From DASQBT01 sp963782495 (GTDB lineage: Bacteria > Pseudomonadota > Gammaproteobacteria > Burkholderiales > Thiobacillaceae), in assembly GCA_963782495.1 (NCBI GenBank), contig CAWAJU010000005.1, forward strand, positions 240,868 through 304,867: DNA of 64,000 nt. Reading direction: 5' to 3'. The position numbers and the translations under genes are program-made. Shown here in pieces: positions 54,567-63,924 of the stretch. Each line of letters begins with the position of its first letter. Position 1 is the stretch's first letter. A model generated the notes under the pieces. The model was not told the DNA's origin and searched no databases. It saw nothing but the letters and a program-made list of their open reading frames with translations.

Positions 54567-55729
54567 GCGCCAAGTCCACGATCCTGGTGGTAACCGAGGT
54601 GGTGACCGACGCCACCCTGGTCCGCGATTTGTTGACCGAGGAGTTCAGCGATGTGTTTGTCTCCACCGATGCGGAGCACGCGGTTCAGGATTTCGAAAAG
54701 CACCGGCCCTCGGTCCTGATCCTGGCCTTCAATACACTGGAGAAGGCCGAGCGATACTATCTCGGACTCTACCGCCTGAGTAAGATGGTCCACGCGCTGC
54801 CGCACCGAACCGTCATTCTGTGCAACAAGGATGACTTGAAGCGGGTCTACGAATTGTGCAAGAAGGAATACTTCAACGATTACGTCCTGTTCTGGCCGGC
54901 ATCCAATGACGTGGCCCGCCTGCAGATGACGGTTCACCACTCGCTGAGCCAGGCGGCGGCGTCCGATTTGCCCGGAGCAAGCGAAATTGCCGCCCAGGCG
55001 CGGCGCCTGGTGGAGTTGGAATCACAGCTGGAACAGTACACCGCCAAGGGCGGCCAGCACATGGCCCATGCCAGCGACACGCTGCAACAGGCGGAGCACG
55101 CCATAGGCGCGGCGCTCGACCACTTCTCGCGCGAGTTGTCGACAGGCGCGCATGCGAACCTGATAGAGGTGCGAGATCGCGTCGGGCTGGAAAATGAATT
55201 CAAGCGGCTGAAGACAGACGAAATCGACAAGCGCTTCCAGTCCGTCGCCGCCGCGGTGCAACCGGTGCGCGATTGGGCCGGTGGCCTCAAGGACAATCTC
55301 GCGCCCCAGCTGAAGTCGGCGCGCGCCCTGCAGGCGCTGGCCGAGCAGGTGCAACCCAATGTTCTGGCGGTGGATGATGACGAATACCAGTGCAAACTGC
55401 TCAAACACCTGCTGGGCGAGGCCGGCCTGGACCTGGCTTTCGCCATGTCGGGCACCGAAGCCCTCGCCTACCTGTCCAAACGCCGCCCCGATCTGATCCT
55501 GATGGACATCAATCTGCCCGACATCGACGGCGTCGAAGTCACGCGCCGGATCAAGGCAGTCAAACATTTCGCTGCCATCCCCATCATCATGATCACGGGT
55601 CAAAGCGAAAAAAGCGTGGTGGTCGACAGCCTCAGGGCGGGCGCGAGCGATTTCGTCGTCAAACCCTTCAACAAGGACATCCTGGGGGCGAAACTGAAGA
55701 AATACCTGAGCATGGACGGCGCACCCTAG
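54563..55729 (+). CDS. Response regulator with N-terminal pseudo-receiver, helical linker and C-terminal REC
   Basis: A 388-aa protein. Residues 1-125 look like a receiver without the acidic pocket (ILVVTEVVTDATLV; VLILAFNT where Asp is expected). A helical region (about 140-265) follows, then an intact receiver (VLAVDDDEYQCKLL, LILMDINLPDIDG, VKPFN). No DNA-binding or enzymatic output domain is present. TTG at 54563 overlaps the REC-EAL stop (TTGA) and follows AAGGGGGAC, so it is co-translated with it. Confidence 0.82.
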   Translation: MSAKSTILVVTEVVTDATLVRDLLTEEFSDVFVSTDAEHAVQDFEKHRPSVLILAFNTLEKAERYYLGLYRLSKMVHALPHRTVILCNKDDLKRVYELCKKEYFNDYVLFWPASNDVARLQMTVHHSLSQAAASDLPGASEIAAQARRLVELESQLEQYTAKGGQHMAHASDTLQQAEHAIGAALDHFSRELSTGAHANLIEVRDRVGLENEFKRLKTDEIDKRFQSVAAAVQPVRDWAGGLKDNLAPQLKSARALQALAEQVQPNVLAVDDDEYQCKLLKHLLGEAGLDLAFAMSGTEALAYLSKRRPDLILMDINLPDIDGVEVTRRIKAVKHFAAIPIIMITGQSEKSVVVDSLRAGASDFVVKPFNKDILGAKLKKYLSMDGAP

Positions 55730-55749
55730 AGCCCATCGCGTGCCGGGCC

Positions 55750-56730
55750 TTATTCCGGATACTCCCGATCTTCCTCGGAAGGATCCAGGGCTTGCGCGTC
55801 CAGTGCGGCTTTCAGGCCTCCGACCTGTGCTGCAAAGGTCTCTGCGCTCACCCCTTTGCTCAGGCGCAAGCCAGGCGGATAGAGCGAACTCATGTAGTGT
55901 TGATCGCTCACATGCCGGGTCTTGCCGTAGGTTGCCAACATATAGGCGGACATGCCCGCCAGGGTCAGCAACGCGACCCCGGCCGCCAGCTGCGGGGCGC
56001 GCCGCGGCGCGACGATGCGCAAGTGAGCGGCGACCAATACTCCGACGCCGACCAGCGCGAGCAGTGTGCCGTAGCGCTCCAGCGCGGACCAGTTGATCGC
56101 AAATGCAATCAGCTTGGCAAGTTCGTCCGCGATCATCATCACCAGCACCCACAACAACGCCAGGCGCAGGTGGCGAGCAAACTGAAGCCGTTTGGTAAAC
56201 AGTTTGCTCACCAGCGACCATCCCCCTGCCCAAAATGCCAGCAGGAACGTGAAGCCGATGAAGAGTGGCGCAAGTACGCGCCACAATACGGCTTCACCGC
56301 CCATCCCCAGCCAGCTTTCCCAACCCATGAAGGCGTACGCGACGAACCCCAATGACAGGATGCTCGCCATACCCAGGCCCAGCCCGGCGCGGAACAGCCT
56401 GACCTCGTCCGGCAACGGTTCCGCCGCCGTGCGCAGCCTCAACAAGGTGTGCCCCAGATGCAGTTCGCTGTGGCCGGGCCAGATTCCCGAGCCTCCCGCC
56501 ACATGGGTCTGTCCGTTGATGCGGACACCGTTGCACGTCTCACCCACGGTGAATCGGATCCGGCCTTTGTCCTGGATCAGGTCAAGATGATGTGCGGCAA
56601 CATGCGGATCATCCAGAACGATGTCGTTGTCCAGCGCACGCCCTATGCAGACCGGCCAACGCTGCACTTCGTGACGCTGGCGGTAATGGCCGTCGCGTTC
56701 CTCCACGTCGATGACGGCTAACGCGCCCAC
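55750..56730 (-). CDS. FHA-domain membrane protein
   Basis: A 326-aa protein with an N-terminal FHA domain (about 20-100; GRALDNDIVLDDPHVAAHH carries the R, S-like and H positions of the phosphothreonine pocket) and five or six hydrophobic segments (about 120-270), followed by a hydrophilic tail. FHA domains bind phosphothreonine peptides, so a Ser/Thr kinase partner is expected, but none is in the window. It starts with GTG at 56730 and overlaps the protease gene by 13 nt, so the two are co-translated. Confidence 0.8.
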   Translation of the reverse strand: MGALAVIDVEERDGHYRQRHEVQRWPVCIGRALDNDIVLDDPHVAAHHLDLIQDKGRIRFTVGETCNGVRINGQTHVAGGSGIWPGHSELHLGHTLLRLRTAAEPLPDEVRLFRAGLGLGMASILSLGFVAYAFMGWESWLGMGGEAVLWRVLAPLFIGFTFLLAFWAGGWSLVSKLFTKRLQFARHLRLALLWVLVMMIADELAKLIAFAINWSALERYGTLLALVGVGVLVAAHLRIVAPRRAPQLAAGVALLTLAGMSAYMLATYGKTRHVSDQHYMSSLYPPGLRLSKGVSAETFAAQVGGLKAALDAQALDPSEEDREYPE

Positions 56731-58037
56731 GCGAAGCCCTCGATGTAGTGTTTCACCAGCTTGAGGCCATTGGCGAAGCTCACACCGCTCGCGTCCAGCC
56801 TCCCCTGCACGCCATGCAGCGGGTCATCCAGGCTGGCCACCAGTACGGATATGTCGTACAGGCCGGGAAACTTGCGGTAGGCCCGGCCGCACACCACGGC
56901 GCGCAATGGCAGACCATGCTGGTCGATGAAATTCTCGTCGCATTCGGCGGCGGTCATGTTGGTGCTGCCAGGCTCGAAGCTCTCATCGCCGAAGGCTGCG
57001 GAGTACTGGCGATAGAAGCGCCAGGCGCCCAGATGGCTGCCGTCATACACCTCATGCCGCACCCCCAGCGCGCCGGTATTACCCTGCCCGGTAAACAGCG
57101 AGGTGTCCATGGCGCAATCGCTGCGCTCGATGCCCAGCCCTTTGTCCCGAGGCGTGTTCGCGTCTCCCCAGCAACGCGCATAGGTCTCTTCAAGCAGCGG
57201 AATGCGATACCTGCCATGCGTCTGCTGGCGGAACGGTTTGCTCAGGGTGCGCGCCACCAGATCCTGTTGATGCTCAAGAAGTTGACGGGTGATTTCCGCA
57301 TTGGCCGGCAACTTCAGCAGGCGGCTGCGCGATGCGGACTGCACCAGCGCGTGCGCAAAGCGGCCCGGCACCAGGAAACTCACCAGTTCGCCACCCAGAT
57401 GTCTGGCGACATTGACGCCCACGACCTGCCCTGCCGCATCCAGCACCGGGCCGCCGCTCATCCCCGGGTTGATTGCGCCGGTAAACAGCATCTGTGGATA
57501 GAAGCCGCGCTGCGGGTAGCCGTTGAAGGTGCCCTCCACCACCGCAAAGCCGATGTCCAGAGGGTTGCCCAGGGAATACAGGCGCTCGCCCTGACCCGGT
57601 TCCACGGCAGCCCAATGAAAATACGGCTGCACTGCGGGAGCCTTGTCGATCGCCAAAACGGCGAGGTCATGCCGCACGTCCAGCGCGAGCAACGAGAGAC
57701 TCCCGCCATCGCCGGCCGGACCATTGTATTCGACGCGATATTTGTCCGGCTCCAGCGCCAGCTGGCTGATGACGTGATAATTCGTCACCACCAGTCCATC
57801 CGGAGAAACGATAAACCCGGAACCGGTGGCGGTTTGGGTGGCGCGATTTTTCAGCACGATACGAATCTGCAACAGGGCCGGTCGTGCCTGCTGATAGAGT
57901 CGCTGGGCGTTATCCGATATTCGGGCGGGCGTCGGCGCGGTTGGAATGGCGCCCGCAGCCCGAACCGTTTGCGGCACCGGATCGGCGAAGGACGCTTGGC
58001 AAGCGAGCAGCAGCCCCAGTGTCACGATTTTCAGCAT
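56718..58037 (-). CDS. Secreted trypsin-like serine protease with extended C-terminal domain
   Basis: A 439-aa protein with signal peptide (residues 1-18, ending near CQASFAD) and a trypsin-fold domain (about 60-250): His in VVTNYHVISQ, Asp in DVRHDLAVLAI, Ser in INPGMSGGPVLDA. The remaining 190 residues are unlike PDZ domains and contain four cysteines. Start at the ATG at 58037; the frame extends to 58148 without signal-peptide character. Coupled to the FHA membrane protein downstream, so the two probably act together on an envelope process (inference). Confidence 0.82.
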   Translation of the reverse strand: MLKIVTLGLLLACQASFADPVPQTVRAAGAIPTAPTPARISDNAQRLYQQARPALLQIRIVLKNRATQTATGSGFIVSPDGLVVTNYHVISQLALEPDKYRVEYNGPAGDGGSLSLLALDVRHDLAVLAIDKAPAVQPYFHWAAVEPGQGERLYSLGNPLDIGFAVVEGTFNGYPQRGFYPQMLFTGAINPGMSGGPVLDAAGQVVGVNVARHLGGELVSFLVPGRFAHALVQSASRSRLLKLPANAEITRQLLEHQQDLVARTLSKPFRQQTHGRYRIPLLEETYARCWGDANTPRDKGLGIERSDCAMDTSLFTGQGNTGALGVRHEVYDGSHLGAWRFYRQYSAAFGDESFEPGSTNMTAAECDENFIDQHGLPLRAVVCGRAYRKFPGLYDISVLVASLDDPLHGVQGRLDASGVSFANGLKLVKHYIEGFAWAR

Positions 58038-58229
58038 GCCCAATTCTATCGGTGAACCGGCGGTCACATGCAGACAAGCTGGAAAAATTTGCCGATGCCT
58101 GCTTGTCCATACCCACGCGTGGGCAGCGGCACAAGGGGCTGCGTACAACTCGTCGCGCCATTCGGCTTGCAGAACAGTCCGGCCGCTGACGATAATGGGC
58201 CATAAACGAATCCAGGCGGGAGAGACTCC

Positions 58230-60119
58230 ATGGCGGAGCTTGTCAATTCACTGATTCAAGCCACTGTTGAGCACTTGAGCCAGTTCGCCCCGTTTGACCA
58301 GATGACGCGTGAGCACCTGCTTTGGCTGGCACAAAAACTGACGCTAGGTTATTTTGCCAAAGACGAAGTGGTGCTCTCGCCCGCGCAGGCGGACATGCCG
58401 CGGTTCTTCATCATCAAACAAGGCGTGGTGCGGGGCGAGCATGATGTAGCCGCGGCGCAGCACGCCAGCGCCTGGCTTGAATTGCATGAGGGCGAGTGCT
58501 TTCCGCTGGGCGCGCTGCTTGCGAATCGCTCCGTCACCAGCACCTATCGCGCCAGCAGCGACGTGTTTTGCTACGAGCTGTCCGCAGATCATTTTTTGCA
58601 GCTGACGCGCCTGAGCCCGGCGTTCCATGACTTTTGCACCCGCCGCATTGCCAATCTTCTCGAACAGTCGCAACACATCATCCAGGCCGGCTATTCCAAG
58701 GCCAGCGCCGAGCAGCAATCGATGAACAGCAGTCTGGCGGGCATCATCCGGCGCGACCCCGTGACTTGTACACCGCAGAGCACGATCAGGCAGGCCTTGC
58801 AAATGATGGAGGATCACGGAGTGGGGGCCATGGTCGCGGTGGACGACGCCGTCCCCCTGGGCATCCTCACCCTGCACGACGTGTTAAGTCGCGTGGCCCT
58901 GGCGCGAACCGATCTCGACCTGCCCGTAATCGACATCATGAGCACCCAGCTCACCACCCTGCCCCCTCATGCGCAGGCGCACGAGGCCGCGCTCGCGATG
59001 GCGAAGCAGGGCATTCGCCATGTGCTGGTGACCGATAACGGGCGCCTGACCGGGGTGATATCGGAAAAGGATTTGTTTACCCTGCAACGTGTGGGATTGA
59101 GCCAGATCAGCACCGCGATTCGCCATGCCGCAGGCCTGGCGCTGCTCAAACAATGCGCGCGCGATATCCAGCAACTTGCGCGCAACATGCTGGCGCAGGG
59201 CGTGGCCGCCGAACAGCTGACCCAGATCATCACGACCCTGAATGATCTCCTGACCACGCGCATCATCGAACTGGAATTGCAGGACAGTCCGGCCAGAGAG
59301 ATCGAGTTTTGCTGGCTGGCCCTGGGATCCGAAGGCCGCTTCGAGCAGACCCTGAACACAGACCAGGACAACGGCATTGTCTTTGCACCTGGCGACCACG
59401 AGGATTCGGCCACGCTGCGCGCGCTGCTGCTGCCGTTCGCGAAGCGGGTCAACCTCGCCCTGGCGGAGTGCGGATTTCCGCTGTGCGGCGGCGAGGTCAT
59501 GGCGTCGAATCCGAAATGGTGTCTGTCGCTGCAGGAATGGCAGGACACCTTCAACCGGTGGATCTATCACGGTGCGCCGATGGACTTGCTGCATTCGGCC
59601 ATCTTTTTCGATTTCCGCCCCCTGTATGGTGCTGCACACCTGGGCATCACACTGCGCGAATGGCTGAGAACGGCCGCGCCCAGGAATTCGCGCTTCCTGC
59701 ACCAACTGGCGGTCAACGCCCTCGCTAACCGGCCGCCCCTGGGCATGGTGCGCGATTTCGTGACCGGCGAAGACAACACGATCGACCTCAAGCTCAATGG
59801 CATCACACCCTTCGTGGACGCGGCGCGCATCTTCGGCCTGGCCGTCGGCGGCGCCCAAACCAACACGGTACAGCGTCTGCGCGAGATCGCCACCCCGTTG
59901 AATATTGGCGCGCAGGACACCGGCGCCTACTGCGACGCGTTCCTGTTCATCCAGTTGCTGCGTCTGCGCTTGCACCATGCGCAGAGCGCGCAGGGACAGG
60001 TCCTCACCAATCGGGTCGACCCCGACACGCTCAACAACCTGGACCGGCGCATCCTCAAGGAGGCCTTTCGGCAAGCGCGCAAGCTGCAGACCAAGCTGGG
60101 TTTGGACTACCAGGCATGA
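58230..60119 (+). CDS. cNMP-binding / CBS-pair / DUF294 nucleotidyltransferase-like regulator
   Basis: A 629-aa soluble protein. A cyclic-nucleotide-binding-like domain (about 20-140), two CBS domains (about 170-290, e.g. IIRRDPVTCTPQSTIRQAL) and a DUF294 nucleotidyltransferase with GSEGRFEQTLNTDQDNG (about 370-388), which resembles GlnD-type enzymes, plus its helical substrate-binding domain. This architecture is commonly found next to VC_2705-type symporters. It overlaps the exonuclease gene by 4 nt. The ligand and target are unknown. Confidence 0.9.
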   Translation: MAELVNSLIQATVEHLSQFAPFDQMTREHLLWLAQKLTLGYFAKDEVVLSPAQADMPRFFIIKQGVVRGEHDVAAAQHASAWLELHEGECFPLGALLANRSVTSTYRASSDVFCYELSADHFLQLTRLSPAFHDFCTRRIANLLEQSQHIIQAGYSKASAEQQSMNSSLAGIIRRDPVTCTPQSTIRQALQMMEDHGVGAMVAVDDAVPLGILTLHDVLSRVALARTDLDLPVIDIMSTQLTTLPPHAQAHEAALAMAKQGIRHVLVTDNGRLTGVISEKDLFTLQRVGLSQISTAIRHAAGLALLKQCARDIQQLARNMLAQGVAAEQLTQIITTLNDLLTTRIIELELQDSPAREIEFCWLALGSEGRFEQTLNTDQDNGIVFAPGDHEDSATLRALLLPFAKRVNLALAECGFPLCGGEVMASNPKWCLSLQEWQDTFNRWIYHGAPMDLLHSAIFFDFRPLYGAAHLGITLREWLRTAAPRNSRFLHQLAVNALANRPPLGMVRDFVTGEDNTIDLKLNGITPFVDAARIFGLAVGGAQTNTVQRLREIATPLNIGAQDTGAYCDAFLFIQLLRLRLHHAQSAQGQVLTNRVDPDTLNNLDRRILKEAFRQARKLQTKLGLDYQA

Positions 60120-60820
60120 ATTGGCTGGACCGCGTGTTTGGCAAGAAGCCGGTGCTGACATCGGACCAGGTCCAGCGCCTGGCCGACTGGCAATCCCTGC
60201 CGCCATCGCGCCGGGACACACTCATCAGCACCGGCCGCTGCGTGGTGGTCGACGTCGAAAGCAGTGGGCTCAATATCCGCAAGGACCACCTGATCGCCAT
60301 CGGCGCGGTCGCGATCACGCATGGCAATGTCCGGTTGAGCGATAGTCTCGAAATCGTTTTGCAACAGGCGCAGATCAGCGGCAAGGACAACATCCTGATT
60401 CATGGCATCGGCGGCACCGCGCAGCGAGAAGGCATGCCGCCCGCGGATGCCCTGCTCAGCTTTCTTGAGTATTTGGGCAAGGACCCCCTGATCGCGTTTC
60501 ATGTCGCATTCGACGAAGCCATGATCAGCCGTGCCATGAGAACGCATCTTGGCCTCAGGTTCCGCCACACCTGGGTGGACATCGCCTTTGTGGCGCCCGC
60601 CTTGTACCCGCAACTCGCGCGGCGCTACCGGACACTCGATGACTGGATGGGATATTTCCGCATCGGCAACTATGCGCGCCACAATGCATTGGCTGACGCC
60701 CTGTCCACCGCCGAGCTATTGCTGGCCTTGCGCCGCGAACTGGACGCGCGCAAGTCTGCAAGCATCCGCGGCATGCAGGGGTTGGAGCGGGAACGTCAAA
60801 GGCAAAGCCAACCCGTCTGA
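60116..60820 (+). CDS. DnaQ-like 3'-5' exonuclease (DEDDh family)
   Basis: A 234-aa protein with the exonuclease motifs VVDVESSGLN (Exo I, D and E), FHVAFDEAMIS (Exo II, D) and ARHNALADALSTA (Exo III, HxxxxD), at about residues 43, 128 and 183. It resembles the epsilon subunit of DNA polymerase III but is not the housekeeping dnaQ by context; it is co-translated with the DUF294 regulator (ATGA overlap). Substrate unknown. Confidence 0.88.
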   Translation: MNWLDRVFGKKPVLTSDQVQRLADWQSLPPSRRDTLISTGRCVVVDVESSGLNIRKDHLIAIGAVAITHGNVRLSDSLEIVLQQAQISGKDNILIHGIGGTAQREGMPPADALLSFLEYLGKDPLIAFHVAFDEAMISRAMRTHLGLRFRHTWVDIAFVAPALYPQLARRYRTLDDWMGYFRIGNYARHNALADALSTAELLLALRRELDARKSASIRGMQGLERERQRQSQPV

Positions 60821-60835
60821 CGAGGCCCGGATGCG

Positions 60836-60858
60836 AAAACCCCCGCCGCAGCGGGGGT
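60836..60858 (-). terminator. Rho-independent terminator of the symporter operon
   Basis: CCCCCGC/GCGGGGG stem, 4-base loop; on the minus strand it is followed by TTTTCG. It lies 22 bp beyond the symporter stop and is also positioned to slow plus-strand read-through. Confidence 0.7.
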
Positions 60859-60879
60859 CAGTTGGTCGCATGAGCGGAA

Positions 60880-62691
60880 TCAGTGCGCCTGCGCCGTTCC
60901 GGCACCGCGCGGATAGCGTATGCCTTCCACCAGATGCTGGATATGATCCGGGCAAGCCGGGGTCAACTTCATAACCACAAAGGACGCGGCGAAATTGAGG
61001 ATCATGCCCACCACGCCGATCCCTTCCGGCGAGATGCCGAACAACCATTCCGAGTCAGGCACCTTGGGCATGCCCAGCAGCACATCGCGCTTGAAATAGA
61101 CAATGTAGAACAAGGTAAAGATCAGCCCGGTGAGCATGCCGGCGATGGCGCCGCCGCGGTTCATGCTCTTGCTGAAGATGCCCATGACGATGGTGGGAAA
61201 CAGCGACGCGCAGGCCAGACCAAATGCGAATGCCACCACCTGGGCGACGAAGCCCGGCGGGTTGTATCCCAGGTAACCGGCAATCAGCACGGCGGCGGCG
61301 GCAGCGATACGGCCTGCCATCAGTTCTCCCTTCTCGGAAATGTTGGGGGTAAAGATACCCTTCATCATGTCATGCGAGACGGCGGCGGAAATGACCAGGA
61401 GCAGACCGGCGGCGGTCGACAGCGCGGCTGCGATACCGCCTGCGGCCACCAGCGCGATGACCCAGTTGGGCAGGTGCGCGATTTCAGGATTGGCCAGCAC
61501 CATGATGTCGTTGTCCACCTTGGGTTCGAACTTGCCCTTGGCGAACGAGCCCAGTTCATTGCCCTTCCAACCCGCAGCTTCGGCCTTGGCCAGAAACTCC
61601 TTGTTCTTGCTTTTGTCGTTGTAGTACTGGATGCGGCCGTCGCCGTTCTTGTCTTCCCATTTGATCAGGCCGGTCTTCTCCCAGCGTTTCATCCAGTCTG
61701 GACGGGTCTCGCCTATGATGCTGGCGTCGGGAGCAAAGACATCGCCGCCGTTCGCGACCGCGGTGTTCACCGTGGCGTGCAGATTGTAGCGGGCCATGGC
61801 GCCCACCGCAGGCGCCGTCGTGTAGAGGAGAGCGATGAAAACCAAGGCCCAACCGGCCGACAAGCGCGCGTCATGCACCTTGGGCACCGTGAAGAACCGC
61901 ACGATGACGTGCGGCAGGCCCGCCGTGCCGGCCATCAGCGCCAGGGTGATGCAGAACACATCGATCATGGTCTTGTTGCCGGTCGTATAGGCGGCGAAGC
62001 CCAGATCGGTCACGGTCTTGTTGAGCTTGTCGAGGAAGTACATGTCGCCCATGTGGCCGCCCAGGCCCAACTGGGGCAGCGGGGTGCCGGCGATATGCAG
62101 CGAGATGAACACCGCGGGAATGGTGTAGGCAAAGATCAACACGCAGTATTGGGCCACCTGAGTGTAGGTGATGCCTTTCATTCCGCCCAGCACGGCATAG
62201 AAAAACACCAGGCCCATACCGGTGAGCAGACCGGTGGTGATGTCCACTTCAAGGAAGCGTGAGAACACGATGCCCACCCCCCTCATCTGTCCCGCCACGT
62301 AGGTGAATGAGATGAAGATCAAACAGATCACCGCGACGACCCGGGCCGTTTGCGAGTAGTACCGGTCGCCGATGAACTGGGGCACGGTGAACTTGCCGAA
62401 CTTCCGCAGGTAGGGCGCCAGCAGCACGGCCAGCAGCACGTACCCGCCGGTCCAGCCCATCAGGTACACGGAGCCTCCATAGCCGAGAAAGGCGATCAGC
62501 CCCGCCATGGAGATGAACGAGGCGGCGGACATCCAGTCGGCGCCGGTCGCCATCCCGTTGATGATTGGGTGCACACCGCCACCCGCGACGTAAAATTCCT
62601 TGGTAGTGCCGGCGCGCGCCCAGATGGCGATGCCGATATAGAGGGCAAACGACAAGCCCACCACGATGAAGGTCATAGTCTTCAGATCCAT
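60880..62691 (-). CDS. Sodium:solute symporter, VC_2705 subfamily (large subunit, ActP-like)
   Basis: A 603-aa SSS-family transporter with about 13 membrane segments. Typical blocks are FYVAGGGVHPIINGMATGAD near residue 33 and GTAGLPHVIVRFFTVP near residue 255. A hydrophilic insert of about 100 residues (330-430) has an EF-hand-like loop, EDKNGDGRIQYYN. The substrate is probably a short organic acid such as acetate, but this is inferred. The small subunit gene is 27 bp upstream. Closest family label: VC_2705-type with DUF4212 partner. Confidence 0.9.
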   Translation of the reverse strand: MDLKTMTFIVVGLSFALYIGIAIWARAGTTKEFYVAGGGVHPIINGMATGADWMSAASFISMAGLIAFLGYGGSVYLMGWTGGYVLLAVLLAPYLRKFGKFTVPQFIGDRYYSQTARVVAVICLIFISFTYVAGQMRGVGIVFSRFLEVDITTGLLTGMGLVFFYAVLGGMKGITYTQVAQYCVLIFAYTIPAVFISLHIAGTPLPQLGLGGHMGDMYFLDKLNKTVTDLGFAAYTTGNKTMIDVFCITLALMAGTAGLPHVIVRFFTVPKVHDARLSAGWALVFIALLYTTAPAVGAMARYNLHATVNTAVANGGDVFAPDASIIGETRPDWMKRWEKTGLIKWEDKNGDGRIQYYNDKSKNKEFLAKAEAAGWKGNELGSFAKGKFEPKVDNDIMVLANPEIAHLPNWVIALVAAGGIAAALSTAAGLLLVISAAVSHDMMKGIFTPNISEKGELMAGRIAAAAAVLIAGYLGYNPPGFVAQVVAFAFGLACASLFPTIVMGIFSKSMNRGGAIAGMLTGLIFTLFYIVYFKRDVLLGMPKVPDSEWLFGISPEGIGVVGMILNFAASFVVMKLTPACPDHIQHLVEGIRYPRGAGTAQAH

Positions 62692-62718
62692 TGGGGTCTC
62701 CTGTAGCGGTATGGGTGC

Positions 62719-62985
62719 TTATTCTTCGTGGACGTCATGTTCGCGGTCGATCTTGTCCATGCGTTTGGCATACCAGAAGATCAATCCGACGAAGACGAAA
62801 ATGGAACCTTGCTGGGCGAACCAGAAACCCAGGGGATAACCACCGAGATGGATGCTGTCGAGTGCGTCGCGAAACAGAATGCCCGCACCGAAGGAAACAA
62901 CGAACCAGATAGCAAGAGTGATGACGAGTAACCGCAGCGTGGATTTCCAGTACGCTTTGGAGTCAAAGTTTTGTGGATCAGCCAT
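62719..62985 (-). CDS. Sodium/substrate symporter small subunit (DUF4212)
   Basis: An 88-aa membrane protein with two hydrophobic segments (about 20-40 and 55-75) and a charged C-terminus (DKIDREHDVHEE). Its block LGGYPLGFWFAQQGSIFVFV matches the DUF4212 family, which pairs with VC_2705-type symporters. The ATG at 62985 follows an AGGAGA ribosome binding site; an upstream ATG at 63009 is not used. Confidence 0.93.
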   Translation of the reverse strand: MADPQNFDSKAYWKSTLRLLVITLAIWFVVSFGAGILFRDALDSIHLGGYPLGFWFAQQGSIFVFVGLIFWYAKRMDKIDREHDVHEE

Positions 62986-63223
62986 TGATAATTCTCCTGT
63001 CTTTGCCATGAGTGCTTATGATTAAGTTAAAAACACACATCAGGTTATTTTTATCGTTTGGCAACTCTACACCTTCACCAGCCCATTTCCTACAAGCCTT
63101 AATGACGCCGGTCAACTAAATTTTTGCTTCCTGGGAATGCGGCGGATGCGGGTTTGCAGCCCTCACACCCGGTGATCTCCGCTCCCGGTTCTGTTCGCCC
63201 GACTCGATATATTGCGCGATGGG

Positions 63224-63568
63224 TCAAGCGGCCGACGCGGCGTTTCTGGCGCGCTGCGCAACAATCCGCAGCGCGAAATAATAGGTCCAGATAATGAGCG
63301 CCGTCGCCCCCGACCACGCGGCGAAAGGCAAGCCGATGAGCAGAACCAGAACGCCTGTCAGGAACAAGGCTGCGCCCCCCACCCCATTGATGGCTGCCAC
63401 CGCATATGCCCAGCGTGCTCCTTGGCCGATCGACCTGCCACGCCAATCTGCCACATAGCGGCGATCTCTGCGCACGACGATCGCCCATGCGCGAAACAAC
63501 ATTCCGATGCCGAGCGGAAAGATGGCGACGTACATCAGGCGCGCCAGCCAAATAAACCAATCATCCAT
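63224..63568 (-). CDS. Small membrane protein of unknown function
   Basis: A 114-aa protein with three or four hydrophobic segments (about 5-30, 53-75, 76-105) and a short basic loop between the first and second. I do not recognise the family. Its codon use is in keeping with its neighbours and the hydrophobic pattern is too regular for a chance frame. Transcribed away from the tRNA gene. Confidence 0.55.
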   Translation of the reverse strand: MDDWFIWLARLMYVAIFPLGIGMLFRAWAIVVRRDRRYVADWRGRSIGQGARWAYAVAAINGVGGAALFLTGVLVLLIGLPFAAWSGATALIIWTYYFALRIVAQRARNAASAA

Positions 63569-63924
63569 TTTCCGTCACCGTATGCTGCCGACTGAATGCC
63601 AAGTGTTCACCCATCCCAAGTCTCCTCGCAACAGCATGCTACATTTCTTCGCGCAGATGGCGGACCGTGGCCGGTGATCATTCTTGACTAATATCGTGTT
63701 TAAGGTTTTAATGCCGGGCTTCGGTTTTGCATGGGACTGTTCACATGCGAATCGACACCTGCTTGAAACAAGAAATGCGCGCGCAACACTGTTCGTAAAG
63801 GCGCCGACTGCCTTCCCAGCCCACATGGACGGGTGCGGTACGGGCTAGACAAGCACAGCGGACGTCAGGCAGAGCGAAACTCGCTCGCGCGAAAGCAGAT
63901 CCGCGCAGGAGCAAAGTTAATTAA
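63569..63924. other. Intergenic region before tRNA-Phe
   Basis: 356 bp without a supported gene. A promoter-like pair, TTGACT (63684-63689), 17 bp, TTTAAT (63707-63712), faces the tRNA but lies about 215 bp upstream, so its role is doubtful. A minus-strand frame at 63575-63826 looks non-coding. Confidence 0.35.

Noticed and set aside
60883..62262. 459-aa plus-strand open frame
   Set aside because: Antisense shadow of the symporter; histidine- and glutamine-rich with no domain.
63575..63826. 83-aa minus-strand open frame before tRNA-Phe
   Set aside because: Basic, low-similarity composition with no ribosome binding site or domain.
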